From: Psilocybe azurescens
Taxonomy: Eukaryota; Basidiomycota; Agaricomycetes; Agaricales; Agrocybaceae
Length of the DNA: 64,000 bases
Assembly: GCA_023853785.1 (NCBI GenBank)
Contig: JAJIRX010000510.1
Coordinates: 124,001-188,000, forward strand
Direction of reading: 5' to 3'
Shown here in pieces: positions 34,439-46,437 of the stretch. The translations under genes and the position numbers were made by a program. The notes below the pieces were generated by a model. That model worked only from the letters and a program-made list of their open reading frames with translations, searched no databases and was not told the DNA's origin. The number at the start of each line of letters is the position of its first letter. Positions within the stretch are counted from its first letter, which is position 1.

Positions 34439-34923
34439 ATGAAAGTATATTCACCAAGTCACCCCTCAGCACTTACTTATACATCACAACAAATAATAGC
34501 TTATAGTACCATGTAGTTGTACCACTTGTGTACGCCCGATTTGTTCAATATAATTCTCATAGATCGTGCAGACTTGGCCAAAGTCGACCCGCAGGTTGGA
34601 TTCTTGACCACGTTTATGTTCATGGCATGGCTTGTATAGCTATTCCCAAACTATAGTCCTGCACAAAGCAGCTAGAATGCGACAAGAGGTTAAAGAAGAG
34701 TCGACGCGTTGACGCGCCGCGTCAAACCCCTAAATCAACTATATCAACCCTAATGGGACTACTAAGCGAAGCAATTTCAATTTCATACATGACAATTTTC
34801 ATTGTAATTCTGCTGTGCTTTTACTTGTGATAGCGACTTCTTCTGAACAACGAGACTGTAACAGGTGTCCTTGTTTATTCTTTTTGTTTTGTAGCGTGAT
34901 TTTGTGAAACATTCAAGAAGCAC
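34439..34923. other. Intergenic, no supported gene
   Basis: Promoter region of the acidic-repeat gene and 3' flank of the F-box gene. Confidence 0.4.
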
Positions 34924-37232
34924 ATGACTCCGACTATCAGCAACAACCAAGCAGGCCCGAGTGGGACGGCTGGCAGGACTCCGCAAAATAGCAACAGGAT
35001 TGTTCGAAACGGTACGCCCATATTCCAGTCAAGAAAGCGGGATTCAAACATAGTATAATATCACTCCCATAAAGTTACTGCCCAAACCTCCGCCACTCTA
35101 CCATCAACTCCTCAGGTCCCACTGCCCAAAAAGAAATCTCCTTTCGCAAAGAAAAGGGACACTGCGTCTCCGCGAACTCCAAAAACCCAACCGCTTTCTT
35201 ACTATCTCGAAACGGCCATGACCGCCGAAACGGATCCTCGACACAACAGAGAAGATAGCCCCAGTGTAATCCAACAAAGCAAGGCCAGCGCTCGTCCCGC
35301 CATGCTGACTGCTAGCGCGTCGTCCACACAAATCCCATTGTCTTCTTCAGTCCCTCGTGCAGTTGCAGTTGCCCCACCTGCTCCATCCGATGCAGCCCGA
35401 CGGGCAGCCCTAATAGCCCAAACTCAGACGCAAAATCTACCACCAGCGGATGTATTCCTGAATCTTTATGAAGCCATGCGCGCGTCTTTGGTAGCTGACT
35501 TCCAACACCAATACGACGGATATCAAATCATTATTGCGGGGTTTCAGAATAAATTCGAGGCAAGGCTGGAAGACACAGAAAAGCAAAACGTCCAGCTGCG
35601 AGAACGCCTGTTGTCCGTGGAGAAGTTGAGAAGCGAGGACAGGGGTCGCTGGGAAGTCGAGAGGAAAAACCTATTGCGCCAGTTGGAGCAGGGAGAGAAT
35701 GAGGTAGAAAGACAGGAAAGGAAAAGAACCCAGGAAGAAGACGCGCTGAGGGAACAAGAGGAAAAAGACAAGGTCAGTCGGAAGCTTGTGGAAAGACACG
35801 AGGCGAAAAAAAGAAATCATGGGCGAAAGAGAGACATGAATTGTTGAAGAGAGTGAAGGACTTGGAACAAGAAAACAAGAGGCTGGAGGATGTTATCACA
35901 AGCGATGACCTACTATTGGCGAAACAACTGGAGGATTTAGAAGAAGAAAAAAGGGTGTTAGAGGAGGGTATGGAGGACGAACGTGACGCATGGGAGGTCG
36001 AAAGAGCTTCATTAGCTCAAAAACTGTCACGAGCACATGAAGCTCTCGAGAAAACAAAACATCAACGAGGAACATTATACTTCGATGCTAGGAAGACATT
36101 GAGCGATGTACAACAGCAAAACGAAGACTTGAAAAAAGAAAACAAAGAATTGTCTACTCGATGGCAGTTGCAGAAGAAGAAATGGGACGAGAAGTTGATT
36201 ATGGTGCAAAGGCTGAAGGAGGAGGATTTGAGGCATGAAATATATCAACGTGAGGCAAAGAGGAAGAGGGGAGATGAGAGCGACATAATGTTACGGACGC
36301 CCGATAACAAGAAAGCGAAGGTCGGAGGACATGGCGCAGACGAGGAATCGGAGAGAACGGAAGACGGAAGGGAGGGAGAAGAGATGGATCTGGAAGGAGT
36401 AGGCGGATATTCGGAAGGAGCAGAAGGATATTCGGAAGGAGCAGACGCAGAGTGGGAAGGAGCAGGCGAGGAGTTGGAAAGAGCAGAACCGACATTGGAA
36501 GGAGCAGATGAAGAGTTGGCAGGAACAGATGAAGAGTTAGAAGGAGCAGATGAAGAGTTAGGAGCAGACGAAGAGCTAGAAGGAGCAGATGAAGAGCTCG
36601 ACGGAGCAGATGAAGAGTTGGAAGGAGCAGATGAAGAGTTGGAAGGAGCAGACGAAGAGTTGGAAGAAGCAGATGAAGAGCTCGACGGAGCAGATGAAGA
36701 GTTGGAAGGAGCAGATGAAGAGCTCGACGGAGCAGATGAAGAGCTCGACCGAGTAGATGAAGAGTTAGAAGGAGCAGATGAAGAGCTCGACGGAGCAGAT
36801 GAGGAGCTCGACGGAGCAGATGAAGAGTTGGAAGGAGCAGATGAAGAGCTCGACGGAGCAGATGAAGAGTTGGAAGGAGCAGATGAAGAGCTCAACGGAG
36901 CAGATGAAGAGTTGGAAGGAGCAGATGAAGAGCTCAACGGAGCAGATGAAGAGTTGGAAGGAGCAGATGAAGAGCTCGACGGAGCAGATGAGGAGCTGGA
37001 AGATGAGGAGCCGGAAGGAGCAGCAGAGGGGTTGGACGGAGCAGATGGAGAGGAGGATGGGCAAGAAGGAGCAGAGGAGTCGGAAGGAGCAGAAGAGTTG
37101 TCGGAAGAGGATATAGAAGGGGATGCCGATGAACAAGAAGATTCAGAAATCGATGAAAGTGTAAACGAAGGATATGATAAGTCTGAACAAGAGGAAGATG
37201 ACGGAGACGTAAGCGTTGGCGAACAACGATAG
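34924..37232 (+). CDS. Coiled-coil protein with long acidic heptapeptide repeat
   Basis: Exon 1 (34924-35011, MTPTISNNQAGPSGTAGR) joins over a 63-nt intron to an exon starting at 35075. It has a basic, proline-rich segment (LPKKKSPFAKKRDTASPRTPK) and then a long coiled coil (RLEDTEKQNVQLRERLLSVEKL through KDLEQENKRLEDVI). A nuclear-localisation-like PDNKKAKVGG is followed by about 24 copies of GADEELE/D and an acidic tail. The frame breaks near 35808 at an A7 run, where one added base would join AKKK to SWAKERHELL. A 43-nt intron with donor GTCAGT is the alternative. I do not recognise the family. Nuclear location and chromatin-type role are guesses from composition. A truncated paralogue lies at 57527-57093. 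Confidence 0.65.
36463..37075 (+). repeat. 21-bp tandem repeat coding for GADEEL(E/D)
   Basis: About 24 copies of GGAGCAGATGAAGAGYTNGAM-type units. Two alternating versions (GAGTTGGAA and GAGCTCGAC) suggest growth by units of 42 bp in the middle part (36595-36990). Confidence 0.85.
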
Positions 37233-37377
37233 GCTAGAACACTACAACAACGATGAAGATCGTGAAAAATAGGCATATCTGGGGAAGAGGGGGTTCCAAC
37301 AGCGACATTTTAATTTTCATTGTATGAAAAATGCTCAAATCTGATCACAACACCACGGTCCTGGCGGATCCGTTATA

Positions 37378-40348
37378 TCACTGGAGGAAACAGGGACCGT
37401 CCGTTGTTGGTTCGGCTGTGGTAGCGCCTGTCCCGCCATGTACAAGCCGCTCTAGCAAAATTTTGGCTTCAGTCCTTGAATAGGGTCCTAGAGCTGTCGC
37501 GTCTTGTCCCAGAATTAGATCCTCCTCGTTTGCTTGCCGTCGGACCTCAACTTGCTGCTCTAAGAGCTTAATTTTCTTCGTCAGTGCGCCAATGTGTGCC
37601 TTTGCGCTCGCCTCTGCTTTCTTCCTGTCCCTTGATTGCTGCTCCAGTAGTGACACCTTGTTTATCATAACCTGCAGCTCTTTTTCACGCATCTCTATCT
37701 GCTCAGCCTTTTCTGCATCTTCTGCGGCTCTGCGTGTCTGTTCAGCTTTCTTCTTCATTGCTTCCTCAGCCACTAACTTCTCCCAACGCGCCTGTATTTC
37801 CTTGGCCCAATACTGGTTGAGTTTCTCGGTCGTCTTCACAGCATCTTCTTTTAACTTCTTGGTATCCTCTTGTTGCTTCATCTCGAACCTTTCCTTTTCT
37901 GCTTCCAACCGCTTCTCCTGGACCCAAGTATCCCTTTCCTGTACGTGTGCATTGTCCACTTCTCCTACAGCCGCAATCATTGTCGTGATCTGATGAAGCG
38001 TTTCGGCCTCCCCTCGTGTATATCCATCTTTGTCTCCTCGTTCGTATGCATCTTTCTCGCCTCTCTCGAACCCATCCTTCTCACCCCTCTCGAATCCATC
38101 CTTCTCACCTAGCTTGTACCCGTCCTTCTCGCCTCGTTGGTATCCGTCCCTCTCCCCCTTGCCTTTTTCCTCCTTCATTGCTTCCTTCATTTTCTCCTGC
38201 CATGCTAACTCTGAAGACATCACCCTCTTCTTCTCGTTCTCCTTATGCTGACGCAATGCGATCTTCATTTGCTCGACCAAGCCCTTCATATGCTTTCTTG
38301 CCTCTTCAAATTCCGACTTCTCTGCTTCCAGCTCGGTAATGCGCTGGCTCAAGGTCGCTTTCTCTTCTCCGATTGCTTTCCTTGCCGCTTCCTCCTTTGC
38401 ACGTGCACTTCTCTCTTCCTCGAAGCGTTCGTCAAATTCTCGCGTTCTAGTGGCCAATTCCTTCCGCAGTCCCAGTTTTTCTTCGTTAAGCTTCATGACC
38501 TGCTGGCACAAAACCTTCCTTTCCTCTCCGAGCGCTTTCCTTGCCTTTCCTGCACATGCACGTAGCCTGCTCTCCTCCTCCAATTCTTCCAAGAGTTCCT
38601 TATGTTGCTTGGACAAAAACACCATCTTTTCCGAGAGCTCAGTCTGCGCCTTTTCCTCCTTTTCCCGCTCCTCCATCGATTCCTCCTGTTCCCTCTGGAA
38701 TCGTGCCTCCTTCACGCTTTCCCGCTGAACATTGCTCTTTTCCAGCTCGTCCAACGCCTTTTCGTACAACCGACGATTTCGAAGTAAACCTGCCTCCATT
38801 TTCTCCAACTCCTCCTTGAGACACTCTATTTTTGCACCATTCGCCTTGTTCTTCTCTTCGGCATCCTTTTTTATCGCGTCCGTCTCCTCTATCGCCCTCC
38901 GGTGCGCCTTCTCGAGCATCTTGATTTCGACGTCCATCTCAGCCGAGGATCGCCTGTAAGACGCAAGCCGCTGCTCGTGCTCTATCTTGATGGCAGCTAA
39001 GCTTTTTGATGCATCAACTGAATGTTCGTCAATTGGACATCGTGTTTCGCCTGCATAAGTTGCAGCTCGCGGTCAAAAAAGTCAAGAATAACGTCTGCGC
39101 TTTTGCTGATGATGCTGGAGACCGCCTGATGTCGTGGCGGTTGAAAGTCCAACACCGAAGGGGAATATATAGAGACATGTGTAGCCGATGTTTCGGACGT
39201 GCTTCGTTTATGTAGGACCAACTCAGCGACTATTGGCTGTTGTGTAGATTCGGGAGGATCGGCATCAGACAAGTGAGGGTTGATATATGCGGGTTCAGGC
39301 GAGCCAGAAACATTAGGAATGGTTTGGGAAATGGAACTGGAGGATGGTTTGCGAACAACAGGCGTCGTTTTCGATAAAATTTGACCCGCTATCTTAGGTT
39401 TACAGATGGAACCAGTGGTGTGGTTGAGAGATTGGCTATGTGTAGATGCAGACCCGGCAGCAATACTATGACGAACGTATGCGTTCTGAGAGAGCGGGGT
39501 TTGATGTTGGTACAATTGTGGTGTTGGAGACACGGTCGGGTATATGGATTGTAACCGCGGACTAGGGACATTTGAGGCTGAGGTGTTGGATGCGGAGGTA
39601 TGTTTAGTAGAAGCAGTTGGTGATAGATGTAATGGTACAGGATAGACGTATGGTCGAGAGCAAGAAGCATCGGAAGGTGTTTGATATGAAAATGGGTACT
39701 GGGTCGTTGTAAATGGAGAAGCTGAGTTTCTACAATGATTCACGAGTTCTCGAGCAGGGGGAACATCGACGTTGTCGAGAGCTTGAGATGTTGGTGGAGG
39801 TATAAGCGAGTTCATAGCCGGTTCTTCTGAAGATGTAACGAACGTGTCAAGTACTGGTCCTTCTAAAAAGAGGGATAAGTGTTCTCAATGGAGATTTAGC
39901 TGAGGGTGTCAAAGTACGCACTAGAGCATGGTGTAAGTAGGTCGGAGGACGACACTACCAGGATTGACTGCTTTTCCGAGTCCCTTGAGGCAGCGAGCCC
40001 ATCTTTGCTCATAACTCGCCGCTTTTTCCTGTTTGAAGGTCCACAGTCATCTTCTTCACTCGGACTGCCGCCTTCCATGGGCGTCGTTTGGATGGGTTCA
40101 GATCCTTCACCGACGTGTTGCCCAATCAACTCTTTTACCGTCGTAGTATCACCGGTGCCACCTATTAGAGCTCGTTTTATGCCACGCGTCGGTTCAAGCT
40201 GACAGGCATCCATTTTGAAGATACCTTCAACACTCGACATTTCATGCGTCTTTCCATTGTTGGGATTGGATGAACCTTCTATGGTCGTGAATGCACTGAT
40301 TTCTCCTTTCGTTTCGCATCGGATTGGCAGGCTTTCCACGGTGGCCAT
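37378..40348 (-). CDS. Large coiled-coil protein with serine/proline-rich N-terminal half
   Basis: Exon 1 (40348-39922) has an N-terminus with KKRRVMSKDG, a likely nuclear signal. A 59-nt intron leads into an exon from 39862. The N-terminal half is rich in Ser, Pro, Thr and Gln. Then SADVILDFFDRELQLMQAKHDVQL opens a coiled coil that runs for some 500 residues (EMDVEIKMLEKAHRR, LEKMEAGLLRNRRLYEKAL, KMVFLSKQHKELLEELEEE). It holds an 8-residue repeat GEKDGFER near its middle. The frame breaks at 38999-39003 (A5): one added A joins HQK to SLAAIKIEHEQ. Function not recognised. It converges on the acidic-repeat gene and diverges from the gene at 40670. Confidence 0.65.
38010..38155 (-). repeat. 24-bp tandem repeat coding for GEKDG(F/Y)(E/Q)R
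   Basis: Seven copies of an octapeptide (GERDGYQR, GEKDGYKL, GEKDGFER twice, GEKDAYER, GDKDGYTR and a partial one) interrupt the coiled coil with a regular charge and aromatic pattern. Confidence 0.8.
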
Positions 40349-40565
40349 GATATTAATGGTGCCAAAGAATTTGTGACATTTGACCTACGGAACGAATCTA
40401 TCAGTGTCTGAGCGTTGCTAGTCCTTTTGCTTGAAGTGATATGATACGAAGTCAATTCTTGAAAGAAAAGGCGTCGACAGTCGCTAACAAATGCAACGAC
40501 TTTCAGCAACTTTCACGAACGGTGAGAAAAGTTTGAAAAAGCGAACCTAATGCCAGGCCAAAGCC

Positions 40566-40655
40566 GGGGCTTTCAGGCCAAGCCGAGTCGGCACATCACT
40601 GGTAGAGCATGGATACAGTTATCCATGCTCTACGAGTTTTGAACTTGAAAGCCCC
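40566..40655. other. Two-stem hairpin between divergent genes
   Basis: The outer stem GGGGCTTTCA (40566-40575) pairs perfectly with TGAAAGCCCC (40646-40655). An inner stem GTAGAGCATGGATA pairs perfectly with TATCCATGCTCTAC around the loop CAGT (40602-40633). ACTGGTAGAGCATGG resembles the A box of a tRNA gene, but no tRNA fold or good B box fits. Confidence 0.7.
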
Positions 40656-40669
40656 AGAAAAATCTCATC

Positions 40670-42612
40670 ATGGAAGTAAACACAAGCAAAAACACCTCTT
40701 CCCGCAGTACGTATAAGATGAATGTCTATAGACACAACATACCATTTTGAACTCAAAATCTACTCACTCAGGTTCGACTCCAGATATCACCTATCTGATC
40801 TCAACAGGACCTGCCACTCCTGCGGCAGCGCAGCCTGAGGACCCAGAACCAAAACCTTCAACAACGCCATCCACTCCTCATTCTCTAAAGCGAAAAGCAT
40901 CATTCCGGGAAACTTACATCTCTAATGTCACAGACACGGACTCAGACTCGGACTCGGGCACGAACAGGTCCATAGTACCACGAGAGCACAATCCAAAGAA
41001 ACAAAAACTCTCAGCTATCTCATCCATATCAAACCAATCCAGGGGCATTGATAAATTAGAAAGCTTTCAAGTTACTGGCACAGAGACAGAGAACACCACT
41101 CCCGCTAGTAATGCTCAGAAGTCCTCACAGGGGGCTCCAGCCGACTTGTCATTGCTTTTTATATCATCTACCGTTACCGCCACTATGTTTACACCTCGCA
41201 AGCGCCCCAAGGCCAACGATGTAAATGTTGCATCTCTATCACCAACGTCTTCATTTGCGACAAATCTTGTACAAAAAGCGCACAATAAAGAAACCTACCA
41301 AGCAGAAAACTTAAGTCCCAACTCCAGCGAATTCGAATCTAATCTTGATCATATCCCGTCGACGAGTCACTTGGACGACCCTTCTTGCGACATCCCTTCG
41401 ATCTATTCCTCTCCCCCAAAACAGAATATTAGCACTCCTCGAGTCCAGACGGAGACTGAGGACTCCGGGCACCTCACAAACCAAAGTCAACCAGATTTCC
41501 CAATTTTTGTAGATTCTGCTTCCTTGTTGAATTTGGAATCTCTGTCACATAGCCCTGCACACACCGGCAATGGGATCACCACTAGTACAAATATACCACA
41601 GAGCATGACAGAGCCATATGAGTCTCTACCAGATTCCAGCAACCACATCTTGACAGAAACAAACTCCGTAGCGTCAGCGTCAACATTAGCACCAGTCCCA
41701 AAGCTGCCATCTGACAAAAGCAAAAGCAGGGGCAAAATCAGAAACAGAGGCAAAAATCAACGCAACCGCGACGGCGACCTCACCGCCAACATGGCCCGCA
41801 TAATCGACCAAGGCGCAGACGCGCTCATGGAGGTGCTTATTACCACTAAGCTCAAAGCTGAGCGGGCCGTACGGACACGTCTGGTTGCGCCCGAGCAGGA
41901 GATTGAGATTCAAAGAGAGAAGATGACGAGTATGAATAAGGATACGGATGAGAATGAGAATGATACTATTATTATGACACGCCGTCTAGAAGAAGAATTG
42001 TGTGCTCAGATCGAGAACGTTCATCAGTCTCCAGTGCTGGCAATGAGTCTGCTGCCTGTAGAGTCTGTAGAAGAATTAGCGCCAGCAAGGACATCGCCGT
42101 TACCACGCCCAGCGCCTATTTCTGTACCCGACTCTCCTATTCTATCTCAACCCCTGCCTTCATCTCCACCCACATGTACATCTCCGCTGAGATTTCCACC
42201 GCCTCAGCCTATAAACACCCCACCACCACTTCCACTGTGCCCCTCAATTCCAATTCCATATCCAAGCCAGCCTCCTGATCCCAATATGGCCCTCCAAGGT
42301 ACGCACGCCCTCGAGCTCAAGCTCGCCTTACATGAGCGCACGCTGGAGCTCTCCGCTCTCCGTGACCAGCTCCACATCAGAAAGCGTAACGAGTGCTGGA
42401 TGTTCACCCGGGTCAAGACCTTAGAAGGCGCGGTGGCGGTATTGAAAGAAGAAAAGATGGCATGGGAGCAGGAGAGGGAGATGTTGAACGCGGTTATTAG
42501 AAGTCCGAAGGGGAATGGTGGCAAGAAGGGAGAGAGAAGGGAGAATGATGATGGGATTTATGGGAAGGAGAGGGAGAGGGGGAGGGGAAGGAGAGGAAAA
42601 GGGAAGAAGTGA
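40670..42612 (+). CDS. Serine/proline-rich protein with C-terminal coiled coil
   Basis: A 37-nt first exon (MEVNTSKNTSSR, 40670-40706) joins over a 65-nt intron to 40772, giving SSTPDITYLI. The middle is low-complexity Ser/Thr/Pro with a basic KRKASF and KKQKLS. NMARIIDQGADALMEVLITTKLKAERAV opens a helical part; a proline tract (SPPTCTSPLRFPPPQP) and a coiled coil (LALHERTLELSALRDQLHI ... TRVKTLEGAVAVLKEEKMAW) follow, and the tail is basic (GRGRRGKGKK). Its build resembles the gene on the other side of the promoter, so the two may be old duplicates. Function unknown. Frame intact. Confidence 0.7.
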
Positions 42613-43439
42613 GGAAGGCGAGAGAGAGGAAAGGGGGCCGTGCCGATGGGCTACAACGGTGGCAGGGAAGAGAGATGGACATTGCATGGTGATGCAAATG
42701 TTCTATACGTTGAGTAGGAGGGAGGGGCAGTGAAATGAGATATGGTAGCGTCAAATTGTGTGCGTTGAATAATAGGACTGTTAGTGGGACGAAGGCAAGG
42801 GACAGGGACAGAAAAGACGCTAGGAAGTTGACCATGCTATTTTTTCCATGGTTTACTAGCTCGCATCACCTCTCTGGGCTTTTCATAAGTTTCAATAGTT
42901 CACAATTCCAGTCAATCATTGGAAATGTTAATAAGTACTACCAAATCTTATTTTATAAGTTAAAAGTAGCTAGACTAGACTAGAAAGACCCCACGATGCT
43001 ACGACAATCAAGAGATATGTACATTGTTCCACCAATGACCCGCTGCCAGTGCGGTGCGCCACAATTTAGGAATAGTACTTTCTGGAATTCAAAGACTAAT
43101 TTTCCCTTCAGCATTGATGCCGGACAAACAGAAACTTCTGGTCGTCATCTATCTGGCTCTCCAGAGCTATAGTATTTCTCTATCTAGTCAATAATCACTC
43201 TCTTTGATGATAGTAACCAATTTATCAGACAGCGAGCAGAGAGATGTTGTGACTCTAAGATAAAGAACGTGTATAGCTTTATCTCCTGGCGCCATCGCTC
43301 CGGAGCGTCTAACTCAACAAACATCAAATTTGAGATATACATGGACAGGTGGTTCTAAAGTCTAGAGGGCATCATCGGATCATTGTCAAAGGGATCCTAC
43401 AGTGTAGTATAAAACAAAATGCATAAAATAATACACATG
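42613..43439. other. Intergenic, no supported gene
   Basis: Purine-rich 3' flank of the coiled-coil gene, then AT-rich DNA. Shadow ORFs on the minus strand only. Confidence 0.45.
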
Positions 43440-43870
43440 TTTGGTTGAAGGTAGACACTGCGCTTTGTTGCGAGTAACGAGATTTCCTCAGTCGTGCAAT
43501 ATACTGTCCGATGGTCCAAAGGCCTCTGGATTGGGGAGGAAGACCCATAAGGCGCGCGTGGGCAGGCAGAATTTCCTGACTTAACGTTGTCCCCCAGATT
43601 GAGCTCTGGAGAGCTTCTTCCCCAGGCTTGTCTCCAAGCAACTCTTCTTCAGTTGCCTTCATGTCGTTGTCGTCATAGTCGTCTTTAATTTCTCCGCTTG
43701 GTAGATGCACTCGAAGACAGTATCTGAAATGTTGACGGAAAAACAAGTCATCGGGACCTTGGAGCTTCTCGCATTGTCGAGGCGGCTAAAATGTACTTGG
43801 AAGTTTGGCTCCAATAACTGCTCTCCGGTGGGGCCTATATCATAGAACATGACAATTCGGTAACTATCCT
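43440..43870 (-). CDS. Hypothetical protein fragment, frame-broken
   Basis: Two overlapping minus frames look like one protein: MFYDIGPTGEQLLEPNFQV then HFSRLDNARSS, and after a one-base shift near 43760 GPDDLFFRQHFRYCLRVHL, PSGEIKDDYDDNDMKATEEE and LMGLPPQSRGLWTIGQYIAR. I do not recognise the family. An upstream exon is likely around 43930-43990. It could be a decayed gene. Confidence 0.35.
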
Positions 43871-43989
43871 GAAAGGTTAGTGCATGTAAGTCTTGGAATA
43901 GTAGAAAAAGGAAGAATTAATACACACACCAACATCGATTCCAAAAGCATTGTCTTCAAAAGTCTCAATCAGATTCTTTCGAAGCGAGA

Positions 43990-46437
43990 TTACAATAAAG
44001 TAATGTGAAGATCTTTAGGATCTTTGCATCGTGAGTTCTTCAAGTGAGAACAATATACAGTCATATTGGTGCTATTGGAAACAAGGTGTGCTTACGACAA
44101 AAAAAACACACCGGAGGGACAATACATGCTCATGAGGCCTCCATTTCTATGCCGGCCGAATAAGATCCGATTATAACTCGCCCGGTAGGTCGAGCCATAA
44201 TGTTGAAGACATGTTAGCCATATTCAAGGATAAATTGAAAAGACAATCATTATTACCCAAGGTGACACAGAACCGAGTATATAGCTGAGAAAAAAGAACC
44301 GGTTATTTAGTTGGTTGATACATATAATGGCTGAAGTATCATTGCACTTACAAGGGACGTCTCAGCGGTAGGCTCCTGGAGAAACGGGAGCAATGGACTG
44401 CGCAGGGTCATTTGGACCTTTGCGCTTCGTTCTGTAAAGCAGAATGCCGTCCCTTTTAACTGAAATAGGGTACAACTATATCCAAATTGTCCTACAGACC
44501 ATTGAAACCATGGTTCGAAACCATCCCGACATTACTTTTACTCTAAGCAGACTTGACGGCTGCCTAAAATCTCGAGTCGGAGTATCACCAGACTCCAGAG
44601 CGGTCCACACCCACAGGTCCACAATGCAATGCCAAATTTCGCCACGTGGAATACAGCTAGCTGTAGTATGTCGAACAAGTTGCAACCGCACAACAAAAGG
44701 CCCAATGTCAACACCCCACCGAACAAAAGACCAATACCTACGAAACATGTCTAACCTTTTGGGAGAGTTGACCTCTCCCGACTGTTGTAGATTTCAGTCA
44801 GACTGACTGTAAATCAATAGGCTCAGGCTGATGCCAAACTTGAACGTCATCAGAAATCGGCGCAATGCTCTGAGACTCGAGAGACCCCACCATGCCAAGT
44901 TCCGACCACTCTTAGATTCCAAATCAGTGGCGCCGGAGCTCTCTCGGAATGGCAGACTGCTCGCAATGCTCACTGTCACTGGCACGCCTCCTTCCGCGGC
45001 TTCGTTATGACTACGAAACCAACCAGAACAGTGTTCAAGTTTGTCCGATTGTGCCTACAATTCATGAAATAGTCTCAAAATCCCATACAGCATTCCTATT
45101 CTCTGGCATGTATCCAGACAGCCCGTGACAATCGAGTTGTCATACATGACTCGTGAGGTCCCGCTCTGCTCAATTTGAGAATCAAGAGAAACTGTTCCGC
45201 CAATGATAGAATATTGACACCCTGGTGCGCCACACAGGCCCTCATCCGGATAAGAAATGATTTGGTAACCGGTATCGTATAAGGGTCATGTGTATGACGC
45301 GGGGACAGTTTCAGGGTAGCACCGGGCAGTGGACAGTGGACACTTGAGTCTAATGGAGTACATATAGCATCCAGACACCCTACCCAAGTTGGATTTCGGG
45401 ATTCGACTTTAAGCTTCAACGGTGAAGTGGAGATAACACTCCGCGTCTTGGCGCGCATCCATCTAAACTCTTGAATGGTCTACTGGAAAATACAAGACTA
45501 TGCGCGAATATCTTGCTTGCGCGCCACTATGCGCCACTGAGGGGCTTTTGAAGCCTGAAGGGTCGCTCGAGAAAAGGCCTGCCCAAATAGAATAATCTTG
45601 CTAGACCGGGCAGATCGTGACCATACAGCTGTTCACCGAGAGTGTATATCGTTATCAGATCCTAAGTCAAGTATCAGTATCATCTGTGCGTCCTTGAAAG
45701 ACTCCGGACGGCGTGGAAGTGCGTGTAAGCTGCCTGCGCCGTAGACGTGGGTACTCAAGTAGAGATCTCCGGTACACCGAGCCTATTAAACCGCGCGCGC
45801 CCATGTCTGTAGGCGATTAATACCCTTAGTCTGCAGGGCGGTCCGTAAGTGATGCATGCATGCAGAAAGATGTAGAAGCATAAGCTTTTAAGGGCATCAA
45901 AAGTTGAAGAACACCGGATGAATGAAAGATGCTTAGAACACAATGCAGAGAAGCTACGAAGCAAAACTAGGCAAGGCTACTTAAGAGTTGGGTCTCTTGG
46001 CCAACTGTAAGCGATGTTAATGAAGTACCCGGAGTACGGATTAACATTCAGACTGGAGTGGTACGTATCAGACAGGTAGCCACGCTGTAATGTGTTGTCG
46101 GACCAGTGACTCTGACAGCGTCATCTTCGCCTCGAAGATCTACACTGAGGCATTGGATATCTAGATGCGAGTAAATTAGAGAGACTTCCTCCTATCGTTT
46201 GCTTATCGATGCATACACAAATGCAATCGCCGTAGATTTCCTGTAAGATAAAGGTGCAGGGTCGAGGCTGGGTCGGAGCTTTGCATTGCAGACAGGTGAT
46301 AAGATAAGGGAGGAATAGGGGAGAAATGATGGCGGGGGTTGAAAATAAAATAGCAATGTGCGTAACTTGAGCTTGAACATTGTCAACAAGTTATCCGCGT
46401 ACGTGCCACTTGCACTCTCACCTGAACTATCTCTGAC
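43990..46437. other. Long stretch without a supported gene
   Basis: Several ORFs of 60-120 codons lie on both strands (for example 45458-45096 minus) but none resembles a known protein, and no chain of exons with good splice sites was found. It may hold decayed genes. Confidence 0.35.

Noticed and set aside
36245..37276. Minus-strand serine-rich ORF of 343 codons
   Set aside because: Mirror of the GADEEL repeat; the repeat opens several frames at once and the plus-strand frame continues a coiled coil.
36463..38160. CRISPR-like array from regular repeats
   Set aside because: The repeats are contiguous coding units without spacers, in a eukaryotic genome.
40566..40655. tRNA gene
   Set aside because: An A-box-like stretch is present, but the stems do not make a cloverleaf and no anticodon arm or B box fits.
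44444..45458. ORFs of 90-120 codons on both strands
   Set aside because: No recognisable family, no exon chain and mutually overlapping frames.
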